64,000 nucleotides of DNA, from the NCBI GenBank assembly GCA_965220365.1, contig OZ244823.1:248001-312000 (forward strand), in the 5' to 3' direction. The stretch is from Bin80 sp965220365. GTDB taxonomy: Bacteria > Bacteroidota > Rhodothermia > Rhodothermales > Bin80. The position numbers and the translations under genes were made by a program. Under the pieces are notes generated by a model. It made no database searches. It was not told where the DNA came from and was given only the letters and a program-made list of their open reading frames with translations. Positions 47,987 through 57,512 of the stretch are shown piece by piece (positions within the stretch are counted from its first letter, which is position 1; each line of letters opens with the position of its first letter).

Positions 47987-50311
47987 ATGCCTATAAAGAT
48001 CGTAGCCCTAATTTTGTTTCTGACATATTCCGTAGGAGCCAGTGCACAAATCACCATCTCTGAAGATGACTATGCACGTGCAGAATCAATGCTCTCGACA
48101 ACAACCCGGAGTATGGTCTACCACACAACACTACGTCCCAACTGGCTGGATGAGGACCGGTTCTGGTACCTTCACACATCGCCGGAGGGATCCGAATTCG
48201 TCCTTGTCGATCCTGGCCAAGGGCAGCAAAGTCCTCTTTTTGAGCATGCACGTATGACAGAGGCCATCTCCGACTATCTGGAATCCCCCGAAGCTGAGGT
48301 AGATTTTTCACGTTTCTCGTTTGATCCCGAATCGGAGCAGATACGCTCCTCCAGGGGATGGGGCAAAGACACGGCCTGTAGCATCGTCACCTACGTGTGC
48401 GAACCTGTCAACGAGATAGAGGCCAGCGGCATCCGCACCACCGCGGCTGTTTCTCCTGATGGAAAATATGAAGCCTTCCGAAGGGAAAACAATCTGTGGA
48501 TCCGAGTTATTGATACCGATGAGGAACAGCAGCTGACCTTTGATGGCGAGGAAGATTTTGGATATGCAACCAATAACGCGGGTTGGGTCAAAAGCGACCG
48601 TCCGGTTCTGCTCTGGTCACCTGATTCAAAAAAGATTGCAACTTTTCAGCACGATGGACGCGGCGTTGGTGAAATGTATATGGTCTCATCGCAGATTGGT
48701 CGTTCCGAGTTGGAAGCATGGAAATATCCCCTACCGAAGGACAGTGTTGTCTTTATGATTCACCGCGTGATCGTCCATGTAGAAGAAAAAGAAACCGTGC
48801 GACTGGATATGCCACGAGACTATCATCGCGGAACCACTACGGACCATATCGCTGACTGGGATGGTACCTTTCTAGACGTACGCTGGAGTCCTGACAGTCA
48901 GCAACTGGCCTTCGTATCCTCCTCTAGGGATCACAAAGATGCCTGGCTTCGAGTCGCCAATGCGGAAACGGGGGAGGTCCAGGAAATTCTTCATGAACGG
49001 GTACCTACCTACTATGAATCCGGTGTGAATGCTGAAAACTGGCAGGTATTTTTTGAAACGAACGAGGTCCTCTGGTATTCAGAGCGATCAAACTGGGGAC
49101 ACCTGTACCTCTATGACCTTAACACAGGAGATCTAAAACATCCGATCACATCTGGAGACTGGGTTGTCTTGCAGTTACGCCATACGGACTTGGATGAACG
49201 CATGTTGTATTTTACCGGTGCAGGTAGAGATGGTCCTGACCCATACTTCCAATACCTGTACCGTGTGAGTATGGATGGCAGCGAGCCAGAGTTACTCACG
49301 CCGGAAGAAGCCAATCATGTCGTTTCTCTTTCCCCACAGAAAAAATATCTCTTGGATTCCTGGTCACGACCGGATGTACCTCAGCAGCACGCCGTCTGGA
49401 ATCTTGACGGTACGATTGCTGTTGATCTCGGGAAAGCAGATATTTCCGAACTTCTGGCAACCGACTGGCAACCACCACAGCCGTTCTCCGTCAAGGCGCG
49501 CGACAACAAAACCGATCTTCACGGCCTACTCTACAAACCTAGTAATTTCGATCCATCTAAAAGCTATCCCATCCTGAATTACCTCTACCCAGGGCCACAG
49601 AGTGGTAGTGTCGGGACGAGAAGCTTTCTGCCCTCCCGCGGAGATAAGCAAGCCCTTGCAGAGCTGGGGTTCATCGTTGTGGAAGTGGATGCCATGGGGA
49701 CACCAGGCCGCTCCAAGTCTTTCCATGATGCATATTACGGCAATATGGGCGACAACGGGCTGCCAGACCAAATCACTACAATTCGCCAACTTGCGGCCCA
49801 GAACCCATGGATGGACTTGGACCGCGTGGGGATCTGGGGACATTCCGGAGGCGGCTACGCCTCCACCGGAGCTATTCTGCGCTACCCCGATTTCTACAAG
49901 GTCGCTGTCAGTGGTGCAGGGAACCATGACAATCGTAATTACGAAGATGACTGGGCTGAAAAATGGCAGGGACTCTTCATGGACAATCCAGACGGAACGA
50001 CGAATTACGATAACCAATCCAATATTCTAATGGCAGAAAATCTGAAAGGCAAACTCCTTCTTGCACATGGACTGATGGACGACAATGTACCTGCCTCCAA
50101 TACACTCCTCTTGGTAGAAGCTCTAGTGGAGGCTAATAAGGACTTTGATCTGGTGGTTTTTCCCAATGAAGGGCATGGATTCGGGCAGGGGCGAGCCTAC
50201 TGGATGCGCCGCAGGTGGGATTATTTTGTTGAACATCTCTTAGGGGCTGCTCCCCCGAAAGAATACGAGTTTGGCCGCGACCGCGTCCAAATCGGGCGAC
50301 CCACCGGCTGA
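47987..50311 (+). CDS. S9 family (DPP IV-like) peptidase
   Basis: 774 aa from the ATG at 47987, which begins the signal peptide MPIKIVALILFLTYSVGASAQ; upstream in-frame codons are unlikely to be used. An N-terminal eight-blade-like propeller (DPPIV_N, about 90-480) precedes an alpha/beta hydrolase domain with the nucleophile in GIWGHSGGGYAS, acid in GLMDDNVP and histidine in NEGHGFGQ. It should trim dipeptides from peptides in the periplasm. It overlaps nothing; the next gene starts four bases after its stop. Confidence 0.92.
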   Translation: MPIKIVALILFLTYSVGASAQITISEDDYARAESMLSTTTRSMVYHTTLRPNWLDEDRFWYLHTSPEGSEFVLVDPGQGQQSPLFEHARMTEAISDYLESPEAEVDFSRFSFDPESEQIRSSRGWGKDTACSIVTYVCEPVNEIEASGIRTTAAVSPDGKYEAFRRENNLWIRVIDTDEEQQLTFDGEEDFGYATNNAGWVKSDRPVLLWSPDSKKIATFQHDGRGVGEMYMVSSQIGRSELEAWKYPLPKDSVVFMIHRVIVHVEEKETVRLDMPRDYHRGTTTDHIADWDGTFLDVRWSPDSQQLAFVSSSRDHKDAWLRVANAETGEVQEILHERVPTYYESGVNAENWQVFFETNEVLWYSERSNWGHLYLYDLNTGDLKHPITSGDWVVLQLRHTDLDERMLYFTGAGRDGPDPYFQYLYRVSMDGSEPELLTPEEANHVVSLSPQKKYLLDSWSRPDVPQQHAVWNLDGTIAVDLGKADISELLATDWQPPQPFSVKARDNKTDLHGLLYKPSNFDPSKSYPILNYLYPGPQSGSVGTRSFLPSRGDKQALAELGFIVVEVDAMGTPGRSKSFHDAYYGNMGDNGLPDQITTIRQLAAQNPWMDLDRVGIWGHSGGGYASTGAILRYPDFYKVAVSGAGNHDNRNYEDDWAEKWQGLFMDNPDGTTNYDNQSNILMAENLKGKLLLAHGLMDDNVPASNTLLLVEALVEANKDFDLVVFPNEGHGFGQGRAYWMRRRWDYFVEHLLGAAPPKEYEFGRDRVQIGRPTG

Positions 50312-50315
50312 CCAA

Positions 50316-52016
50316 ATGAGACCTCTACTTGGTTTTCTGGTGCTGGTTTGCGGGTGTACCTATGGGCCCGACTATGATCTGATTCTCCGTGGTGGCACTA
50401 TCTACGATGGATCGGGAAGTGCTCCCTATATCGCGGACATTGCGGTCGACATGGACAGTATTGCGGCAATTGGGGACCTTGCAGATGTCCGTGGAACACT
50501 GGAAATCAATGTTGAAGGGTTCGCTGTATCTCCTGGATTCATCAACATGCTGAGTTGGGCGACCGAAAGCCTGATCGTTGACGGGAGGTCACTGAGCGAT
50601 ATCAGTCAGGGCGTGACACTGGAGGTATTTGGAGAAGGGGTTTCCAATGGCCCGCTGAATGAGGTCATGAAAGAAGAGCTATGGGACTTTGTAGTCCGCC
50701 AGGCTGGATCGGAGGAAGAAGCAGAAGAACTCCTGGGAGGAACCAGTGTCCCCTGGACCACGCTGGACGAATATTTATCCTTCCTTGAGTCTAAAGGCGT
50801 CTCACCAAATGTTGCCTCGCTTGTTGGTGCAGCAACCGTCCGTCAATATGTGCTTGGCGAAAATGATCGTGCGCCAACTCCTGAAGAGTTGGAACGCATG
50901 CAGAATCTGGTACGGGAGGCCATGGCGGATGGCGCACTGGGCGTGGGATCTTCATTGATCTACGTTCCGGGTACTTTTGCAAGTACACATGAGTTGACTG
51001 CACTGGCCTCTGTTGCTGGAGAATTTAACGGTGTCTATACGTCGCATCTTCGAAGTGAAGGGGGACGTCTTCTCGAATCTGTGGAAGAATTAATCCAGAT
51101 TGCACAGGACGCAGACGTACGAGGACATATTTATCATCTTAAAGCCGCTGGAAAAAATAACTGGCATAAGATGGAAGCGGTCATTGACCGGATTGAAGAG
51201 ATACGTACGGAAGGGCTTGAGATTACAGCGGACATCTATACATATGTTGCAGGGGCTACAGGCCTAGATGCCGCTATGCCACCTGATGTGAGGGAGGGTG
51301 GAATGATGGTCTGGCATGCGAGGCTACAGGACCCCGTCATTCGAGCCCGAATGGAAACAGAATTAATGACTCCCTCTGACAACTGGGAAAACCTCATGCT
51401 TGAAGCAGGCCCTGAAAATGTCATGCTAGTGGGGTTCAGAACCGCCCCTCTACGTCAGTATATGGGCCTGAGGCTTACAGAAGTCGCAGAATTACGAGGG
51501 ACATCTATCCCCGCAACCGTAATGGATCTGATTCTGGAGGATACCAGCAGGGTCGGGGCGATCTACTTTCTGATGGATGAGGCGAATGTACGCCGGAAAC
51601 TTCAGCAGCCTTGGGTTGCCATTGATTCGGATGCAATCTCCATCGCACCGGAGGGGCATGCCCTGAATTCCATGGTTCATCCTCGTACATATGGTTCCTT
51701 TGCCCGTTTGCTTGCCAAGTACGTGCGCGAGGAACAGGTACTTTCACTCGAAGAAGCAGTTCGGCGGATGACATCCCTGCCAGCATCCATCTTGGCGATC
51801 AACCGGAGAGGAATACTCAAGCAGGGATATTTTGCAGATATTGCCATCTTTGCCCCACAAGCGATACAGGATCATGCTACATTCGAAGACCCCCATCAAC
51901 TTGCTACGGGGATGCACTTTGTATTTGTCAACGGCACGATGGTGCTGGACCAAGGGGAGCATACCGGTGCAATGCCCGGCCGTGTAGTTAGAGGATCAAC
52001 TCAAATAAACCAATGA
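50316..52016 (+). CDS. N-acyl-D-amino-acid deacylase-like amidohydrolase lipoprotein
   Basis: 566 aa from the ATG at 50316, with lipobox LVCGC near residue 14. Amidohydrolase-fold features are DLILRGGTIYDGSG, TSHLRSEGGRLLESV, HIYHLKAAGKNNWHK and IDSDAISIAPEGH...HPRTYGSFARLL. The usual metal site PGFIDxHxH is replaced by SPGFINMLSWATESL, and the cysteine of the usual GNCG turn is replaced (GEGVSNGP). So the assignment to D-aminoacylase is by fold, and activity is uncertain. Its stop overlaps the carboxylase gene (ATGA). Confidence 0.8.
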   Translation: MRPLLGFLVLVCGCTYGPDYDLILRGGTIYDGSGSAPYIADIAVDMDSIAAIGDLADVRGTLEINVEGFAVSPGFINMLSWATESLIVDGRSLSDISQGVTLEVFGEGVSNGPLNEVMKEELWDFVVRQAGSEEEAEELLGGTSVPWTTLDEYLSFLESKGVSPNVASLVGAATVRQYVLGENDRAPTPEELERMQNLVREAMADGALGVGSSLIYVPGTFASTHELTALASVAGEFNGVYTSHLRSEGGRLLESVEELIQIAQDADVRGHIYHLKAAGKNNWHKMEAVIDRIEEIRTEGLEITADIYTYVAGATGLDAAMPPDVREGGMMVWHARLQDPVIRARMETELMTPSDNWENLMLEAGPENVMLVGFRTAPLRQYMGLRLTEVAELRGTSIPATVMDLILEDTSRVGAIYFLMDEANVRRKLQQPWVAIDSDAISIAPEGHALNSMVHPRTYGSFARLLAKYVREEQVLSLEEAVRRMTSLPASILAINRRGILKQGYFADIAIFAPQAIQDHATFEDPHQLATGMHFVFVNGTMVLDQGEHTGAMPGRVVRGSTQINQ

Positions 52017-53557
52017 CAGACAGGCATTCGGATCTGGAGCATCGCCGCCACGAAGCAAAGATGGGTGGTGGTCAATCCCGTATTGACCGGCAGCATGAAC
52101 AAGGAAAACTCACCGCCCGTGAGCGTGTAACGGTTCTCCTGGATGAAGATTCATTTGTGGAGCTTGGGCAGCTGGTACGACATCAATCTACGGACTACGG
52201 TCTTGCCGATCAGCGCCCTTATGGAGATGGGGTCGTGACTGGGTACGGTACGATTCATGGTCGTCTGGTTTACGTGTACGCGCAGGATTTTACGGTTTTC
52301 GGAGGATCTTTGGGACGTGCACACGCGTCCAAAATTGTGCAGGTGCTGGATCTGGCACTTCAGAACGGTGCACCGGTCATTGGGCTCAGTGATTCAGGTG
52401 GCGCCCGGATCCAGGAAGGGGTGGTCTCCCTAGGGGGCTACGCAGACATTTTTCTCAAAAACACCCTGGCATCCGGGGTTATCCCTCAGATCTCTGCAAT
52501 CATGGGGCCTTGCGCAGGTGGTGCGGTCTACAGTCCGGCCATCACAGATCTCGTCTTTATGGTGCAGGGAACCAGCTACATGTTCGTGACCGGGCCGGAC
52601 GTCGTGCACACCGTAACACAGGAAGAGGTTACCGCAGAGGACTTAGGTGGAGCCGAAACACATGCGCAGCGAAGTGGTGTCGCACATGCGGTGTACCCGA
52701 ATGATGTAGCCTGCCTGGAAGCAATTCGAACCGTACTGACTTATTTGCCTCAAAACTGCGAAGAGCAACCAGCAGTTGACTCTGCGTATCCATCTCCCAC
52801 AGGGAATCCCGCTGATCTGGACCAATTCGTTCCAGAGAACCCCAATAAGCCCTACGATATGCATGAGATCATCCATTTACTGGTAGATCGGGATTCGTTC
52901 TTCCCCATTCATGATCGCTTTGCCCGCAACTTGATTTGTGGTTTTGCACGTATAGGTGGTCATGCGGTAGGAATCGTGGCCAACCAACCAGCCCATCTGG
53001 CTGGGGTCCTGGATATTGATGCCTCCATAAAGGGTGCCCGATTCGTTCGATTCTGTGATGCGTTCAATCTCCCCTTGGTTACGCTTGAAGATGTTCCTGG
53101 CTTTTTGCCTGGAACGGATCAGGAGTGGCGCGGAATCATCCGCCACGGTGCCAAATTGCTCTATGCTTTTTGCGAAGCAACTGTCCCAAAACTCACGGTG
53201 GTCACTCGAAAAGCCTATGGGGGTGCCTACGATGTCATGAGTTCAAAACATATTCGAGGAGATTTGAACTACGCATGGCCCGGCGCAGAAATTGCGGTCA
53301 TGGGAGCAAAGGGAGCGATCAGAATTCTACATCGTTCCGAACTAAAGCATGCAACGGACCGGGCATCCCTTGAAGAAGAATTCACTCGCGACTACAGGGA
53401 GCGGTTTTCCAATCCTTACATTGCTGCCGAGCGTGGCTATATTGACGAAGTAATCTATCCCCAGAAAACTCGGGAGCGCTTGATCAGGGGCTTGGAGATG
53501 CTGAGGAGCAAGGTTCTAACAAACCCGCGAAAAAAACATGGAAATCTTCCGCTTTGA
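52013..53557 (+). CDS. Acyl-CoA carboxylase carboxyltransferase (beta) subunit
   Basis: 514 aa, propionyl-CoA carboxylase beta type. Transfers carboxyl from biotin to acyl-CoA (propionyl- or methylcrotonyl-like). Typical elements: GGQSRIDRQHEQGKLTARERV, LSDSGGARIQEGVVSLGGYADIF, GPCAGGAVYSPAITDLVFMV, the C-terminal oxyanion region TRKAYGGAYDVMSSKHIRGD and WPGAEIAVMGAKGA. The biotin carboxylase/carrier subunit is not in this window. It is coupled to the upstream amidohydrolase by a four-base overlap. Confidence 0.95.
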   Translation: MTDRHSDLEHRRHEAKMGGGQSRIDRQHEQGKLTARERVTVLLDEDSFVELGQLVRHQSTDYGLADQRPYGDGVVTGYGTIHGRLVYVYAQDFTVFGGSLGRAHASKIVQVLDLALQNGAPVIGLSDSGGARIQEGVVSLGGYADIFLKNTLASGVIPQISAIMGPCAGGAVYSPAITDLVFMVQGTSYMFVTGPDVVHTVTQEEVTAEDLGGAETHAQRSGVAHAVYPNDVACLEAIRTVLTYLPQNCEEQPAVDSAYPSPTGNPADLDQFVPENPNKPYDMHEIIHLLVDRDSFFPIHDRFARNLICGFARIGGHAVGIVANQPAHLAGVLDIDASIKGARFVRFCDAFNLPLVTLEDVPGFLPGTDQEWRGIIRHGAKLLYAFCEATVPKLTVVTRKAYGGAYDVMSSKHIRGDLNYAWPGAEIAVMGAKGAIRILHRSELKHATDRASLEEEFTRDYRERFSNPYIAAERGYIDEVIYPQKTRERLIRGLEMLRSKVLTNPRKKHGNLPL

Positions 53558-53756
53558 CAAGAAATTGTTGATGGCAACTTTCCCGAATCCCTTATCTTCT
53601 CGTGTTTGAATAGGCAGAGATCATTACTTTTTTGCATATAATAGTTTATATTAATGATCCCAACGATCCATTATATGGGAACCTACTGATCTATTTCTGA
53701 GAATAAACTTTAAGTTTAAGGGCAAATTTCCACTTTCCACTGACCCCGGCAATCTC

Positions 53757-55715
53757 ATGAAAAACCAGCTACTGACCCTATTTGCTGCAACGACGCTCTT
53801 GATTCCGCCCTGTCTTGCGCAACAGTTGATGCCCCCCGAAGCAATCCCGGTTGAGGATTTGCGGGGGTATGACCGGTATTCCATGGTTGAAGACTATGGC
53901 GATCCAAGAGATGAACTGACTGAAAGGCAGATCATGAACCGTATCGGTCGTGCCTATCTGCTCCAGTCACGGATCATCAAAGCTCAAACTAACGGAGATT
54001 GGCGTTCTGCAGAGCATTATCTGGACCAGGCAATGTCGGAAGTCAGTGTCCTGACAGATCAGTCGAGTTTGGTGAATGAGCCCAAATTCCGGGAGCTATT
54101 CAGGACGATTGTGACGGAACATGAGGCATTTTTCGGGGCAGACCCTACGGAGCGTCAGGAATATGGGGCCATTTTTGCTCTTCGAAGTGCCATGTTTGAC
54201 ATGCAAGCACTGGTAGAGAATCCCACCGCTCAAGCAACCGGATTACCTAAAATTGAACCGGTCATGACCACCGTGCCCATGACCCAGAACCGAGCGGTCG
54301 AAAATTCGATTGAGTGGCTGTTATCGAATCGGAGAGAGACCGTCATTCGATGGATGAATCGTTCAGACACGTATTTCCCAATGATTGAGCAGATCTTCAA
54401 AGAAGAAGGGGTCCCGGACGAGCTCAAATACCTTGCAGTTGGTGAAAGTGGTTTGAATCCGCGTGCACGCAGTAGTGCAAGTGCGGTTGGAATGTGGCAG
54501 TTTATGGCTCCCACCGGGCGGGCGATGGGGCTCCGAATTGACTCCTATGTTGATGAACGCATGGATCCGGTCAAATCAACCCGCGCGGCTGCACGCCACC
54601 TCAAAGAGCTCTATGAGTACTATGCAAACGACTGGCATTTGGCACTGGCCGGCTATAATTGCAGCCCCCGATGCATCCGACGAGCAATTTCGCGGAGCGG
54701 CGGGACCCTCAAAAACCCACCTTCCTATTGGACAATTTCACGGCATTTACCTCGTCAGACTTCTGGGTACGTGCCACAGTTCATCGCATTTGCTCTGATG
54801 ATGTCCAATCCTGCGGAGTTCGGACTTCCGGCAACTTCAAATGGGCCAGAGTTTACCTATGATGAGATCAAGGTCAGCGGAGTTCTCTCACTGGAAACCA
54901 TTGCGTCCATGGTAGGCACGACAACCGATCACATCCAGTCGTTGAACCCTGAACTTCGACGAGGTACACTCCCACCCGACAGAAGCCCGTACACATTACG
55001 GATTCCGATAAACACATTCGCCCGCTTTGCCGACGCTTTTGAGCAGCTCCCGGATAAGGAGAAGCAAATGCCTGGAGAACACCGTGTACGCAGGGGGGAC
55101 AATCTCGGAAAAATTGCAAAGAGATATGGGACAACTGTGAAGGCGATCCAAAATGCCAATCGGCTCAGGACAACCGTCATTCACCCCGGACAGATGCTTG
55201 TAGTACCTGGTTTGGCAGGCACCATTGTGGCAAAGCTTGAAAGTGCTGAGGCGAGATTGGTGGCATGGGGAAGCCGTACCAGTAAACCCATTGTCTTTGA
55301 CGAAAGAATGGCCGAGAGTGCGCGACAGACTACGGTCACCGTTGCGAATACGGCCACAACTCGTTCTGAAAACACTTCTGCTCAGACTACTAGTTCTTCA
55401 AACCCATCCAGCGAAAATCGACCGAATCAGGTTCACAGGGTTCGTCGTGGGGATACTCTTTCGGGGCTAGCGAGCAGGTACGGAACAACAGTCCGGGCAA
55501 TTCAGCAGGCAAACGGGCTTCGAAATACTCGAATCAAGCGCGGTCAACGGCTTCAAATCCCTCAGGGAGGGCGTACAGTCCATACAGTCCGACGGGGTGA
55601 AAACCTGACGAAGATTGCCCAGCATTATGGGACGACGGTGCAGAGCATTAAGGCCAATAACAACCTGCGCTCCAACACCATTCATCCTGGACAAAAGCTT
55701 TCGATCAACCTCTGA
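53757..55715 (+). CDS. Membrane-bound lytic transglycosylase with three LysM repeats (MltD-like)
   Basis: 652 aa. Signal peptide (LLTLFAATTLLIPPCLAQQ), a helical N-terminal region, an SLT domain (about 205-345) with catalytic glutamate near residue 230 in YLAVGESGLNPRARSSASAVGMWQFMAPTG, a degenerate LysM (about 378-420), then three clear LysM domains (about 441-485, 559-603 and 608-652: HRVRRGD...YGTTV). It cuts glycan strands to anhydro-muropeptides. Single gene, normal family length. Confidence 0.95.
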   Translation: MKNQLLTLFAATTLLIPPCLAQQLMPPEAIPVEDLRGYDRYSMVEDYGDPRDELTERQIMNRIGRAYLLQSRIIKAQTNGDWRSAEHYLDQAMSEVSVLTDQSSLVNEPKFRELFRTIVTEHEAFFGADPTERQEYGAIFALRSAMFDMQALVENPTAQATGLPKIEPVMTTVPMTQNRAVENSIEWLLSNRRETVIRWMNRSDTYFPMIEQIFKEEGVPDELKYLAVGESGLNPRARSSASAVGMWQFMAPTGRAMGLRIDSYVDERMDPVKSTRAAARHLKELYEYYANDWHLALAGYNCSPRCIRRAISRSGGTLKNPPSYWTISRHLPRQTSGYVPQFIAFALMMSNPAEFGLPATSNGPEFTYDEIKVSGVLSLETIASMVGTTTDHIQSLNPELRRGTLPPDRSPYTLRIPINTFARFADAFEQLPDKEKQMPGEHRVRRGDNLGKIAKRYGTTVKAIQNANRLRTTVIHPGQMLVVPGLAGTIVAKLESAEARLVAWGSRTSKPIVFDERMAESARQTTVTVANTATTRSENTSAQTTSSSNPSSENRPNQVHRVRRGDTLSGLASRYGTTVRAIQQANGLRNTRIKRGQRLQIPQGGRTVHTVRRGENLTKIAQHYGTTVQSIKANNNLRSNTIHPGQKLSINL

Positions 55716-56033
55716 TTTTGACTGGGTAATTTGGCTTTATATCTGTGTTTGAGCCAAAATTCGGCGGCGCACTACTAGCAGTGAAGGGCGTAAAATCGGC
55801 AACTTACCGAGGCAAGTGACCGGAGTGAGTTCAATGACCTCAAAGGCATTTCGTGCGCCAGCCTATACCCGAACTTCTGTAGAATGAGATCCAAATTCCC
55901 CACCTCAGGACAGATTGTTCTGGTGTAGGGTTTCGATCTAAATCATAAGGCGATTTTGAGGAGCTCGTGTTGATTCATCGCATTTTCATGGGGGTTATAA
56001 ATCCTATGATAAATGTCAAGATGACTTATTTCT
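55716..56033. other. Intergenic region at the edge of the accessory island
   Basis: About 320 bases. A stretch around 55792 reads KIGNLPRQV in one frame, resembling the KIGNLPSNE of the downstream DUF1524 remnant, so it may be debris of a related gene. Nothing else is supported. Confidence 0.35.
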
Positions 56034-56985
56034 ATGCCAATCCTTAGCTGGGAGAGCAATTTGATGTTCTCCCAGCTAATTTATTTGATTGCACATCGGG
56101 ACTACGAACTGGACCGCAAGCCCCTTCGCAAAACGATCGCTCAATGGTTCTTCATGACTTCACTCCCCAGTCGATACACGCGCAACTTCGAGAACCCGGT
56201 TGAACAGGATCTCCGACATATCGCGGAGTCGAAATTCGGTTATAAGTTTGTGACAACGCTTGACGAAATCATCGATACAGCGCTTACGACAGACTATTGG
56301 ACCATTCAGATTCCAAGCTCGCTCAAGACTTCCTCGGCCTATGTTCCGACCGTGTTAGGGTACCACGCAAGCCTCGTTCGGCCTAATGCCCAGCCTCCGT
56401 TCTCGCCGATTCAATTGGGGGAGTTACCAGACCCATCGACCCACGCTACTCGATCCGCTGTCAGATACCACCATCTTTTTCCCAAAGCATACCTGACTCG
56501 AATTAGTATCAACCACACGGTACAGCGGAATCAAATTGCCAACTACGCCTTCGTCGAAGGGCCTGACAACGTAAAGATCGGCAACTTACCCTCCAACGAG
56601 TATTCCCCTCTCCTCTTCAAAGAGCTAACACCACGGCTATAGAAACGATCTCGGTTCTGGTATCCTTGCCCGATGGCTGGGAGCAGATGAACTATCGGAC
56701 CTCCTTCAACAACGGCGTGTACTCATTGCTAGCGTTGTTCGAACAGCATTCAACAAGCTCTGCACCGGCCAGCTTTTTAAGGGAGAAGAATCACTGTCGC
56801 CTTCGGCTGGCTTAACTAGGTGGTCCGTCGGGGTCCTCCTAGCTGAGATGGGAATGGACAGGGACAAGTTCAAGTCATCCGTGTACTACAGCTATAAGCC
56901 GGACGTACTGGAGATGGTCGTCACGGAATCCGTGCTCAAGGCCATTGCGGGTTTCCTCGACGCCAGTGGTGCACGCTCGCAGTGA
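56034..56985 (+). pseudogene. Truncated, frameshifted DUF262/DUF1524 (GmrSD-like) remnant
   Basis: The frame 56034-56642 (202 codons) carries a DUF1524-like HNH region: AVRYHHLFPKAYLTR, NQIANYAFVEGPDNVKIGNLPSNEY. It lacks the N-terminal ParB-like DUF262 domain that normally precedes it. After the TAG at 56640-56642 a +1 frame continues from about 56629 to the TGA at 56983-56985 (NDLGSGILARWLGADELSD, LLQQRRVLIASVVRTAF), which matches the usual FL..RR.LI tail of these proteins. So a frameshift near 56635 and loss of the 5' part have broken it. The family covers type IV restriction of modified phage DNA. Function lost, on this evidence. Confidence 0.6.
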
Positions 56986-57512
56986 GCATCGCAAGTGACG
57001 ACGAGGGCCTCGAAATCCAACCAGACCTGGGCAAGAAGAACATGGATGGGGGTTGGTATGTGAATTCCTCACAAATTCAGTCGAGCGCTCGAACTACTCG
57101 CTTTGACAATAGCGACGATTCAGCCACAGACTATTGACGGCGTTCATGTCGCCTTGGTGCACGTAACTCCATCACCTGAATCGATCTATACCAAGTTTTC
57201 GAGGTGGGACTGAACCTTCTTCGTCCGGGTGAACAACTCAACCCGGATCCTTGGTGGGGATGATCTTGTCGGATATGTCAACAACGCCGGGCACAGATAT
57301 TCTATTCTCTCAGATGCCGGACCGGGCCTGCTCAAGGACTCAAGGCACTGGACGCCGGTCAGACTAGGGGTGCGGTAACTCAAGACTTTGCGATGCGAAG
57401 CGGGACGACCTTGACTTCGTCGCTGAGAATGATGTTGGAATCGTGAGAGGCCAAGACAATACCTCGACCGGATAAGTCGCCTCGCCCTCGCCGAATCCGT
57501 AGATGGGATCGT
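56986..57512. other. Decayed accessory DNA, possible specificity-subunit debris
   Basis: No intact gene. On the minus strand a short frame ending at 57380 reads GIVLASHDSNIILSDEVKVVPLRIA, and another fragment near 57270 reads GVVDISDKIIPTKDPG before a stop. Both are reminiscent of type I restriction specificity subunits but too short to assign. The left end of the IS5-type element is placed near 57512. Confidence 0.3.

Noticed and set aside
55790..55880. KIGNLP-like sequence upstream of the DUF1524 remnant as a second gene copy
   Set aside because: Similarity is limited to a few residues and the surrounding frame is not family-like; recorded only as possible debris.
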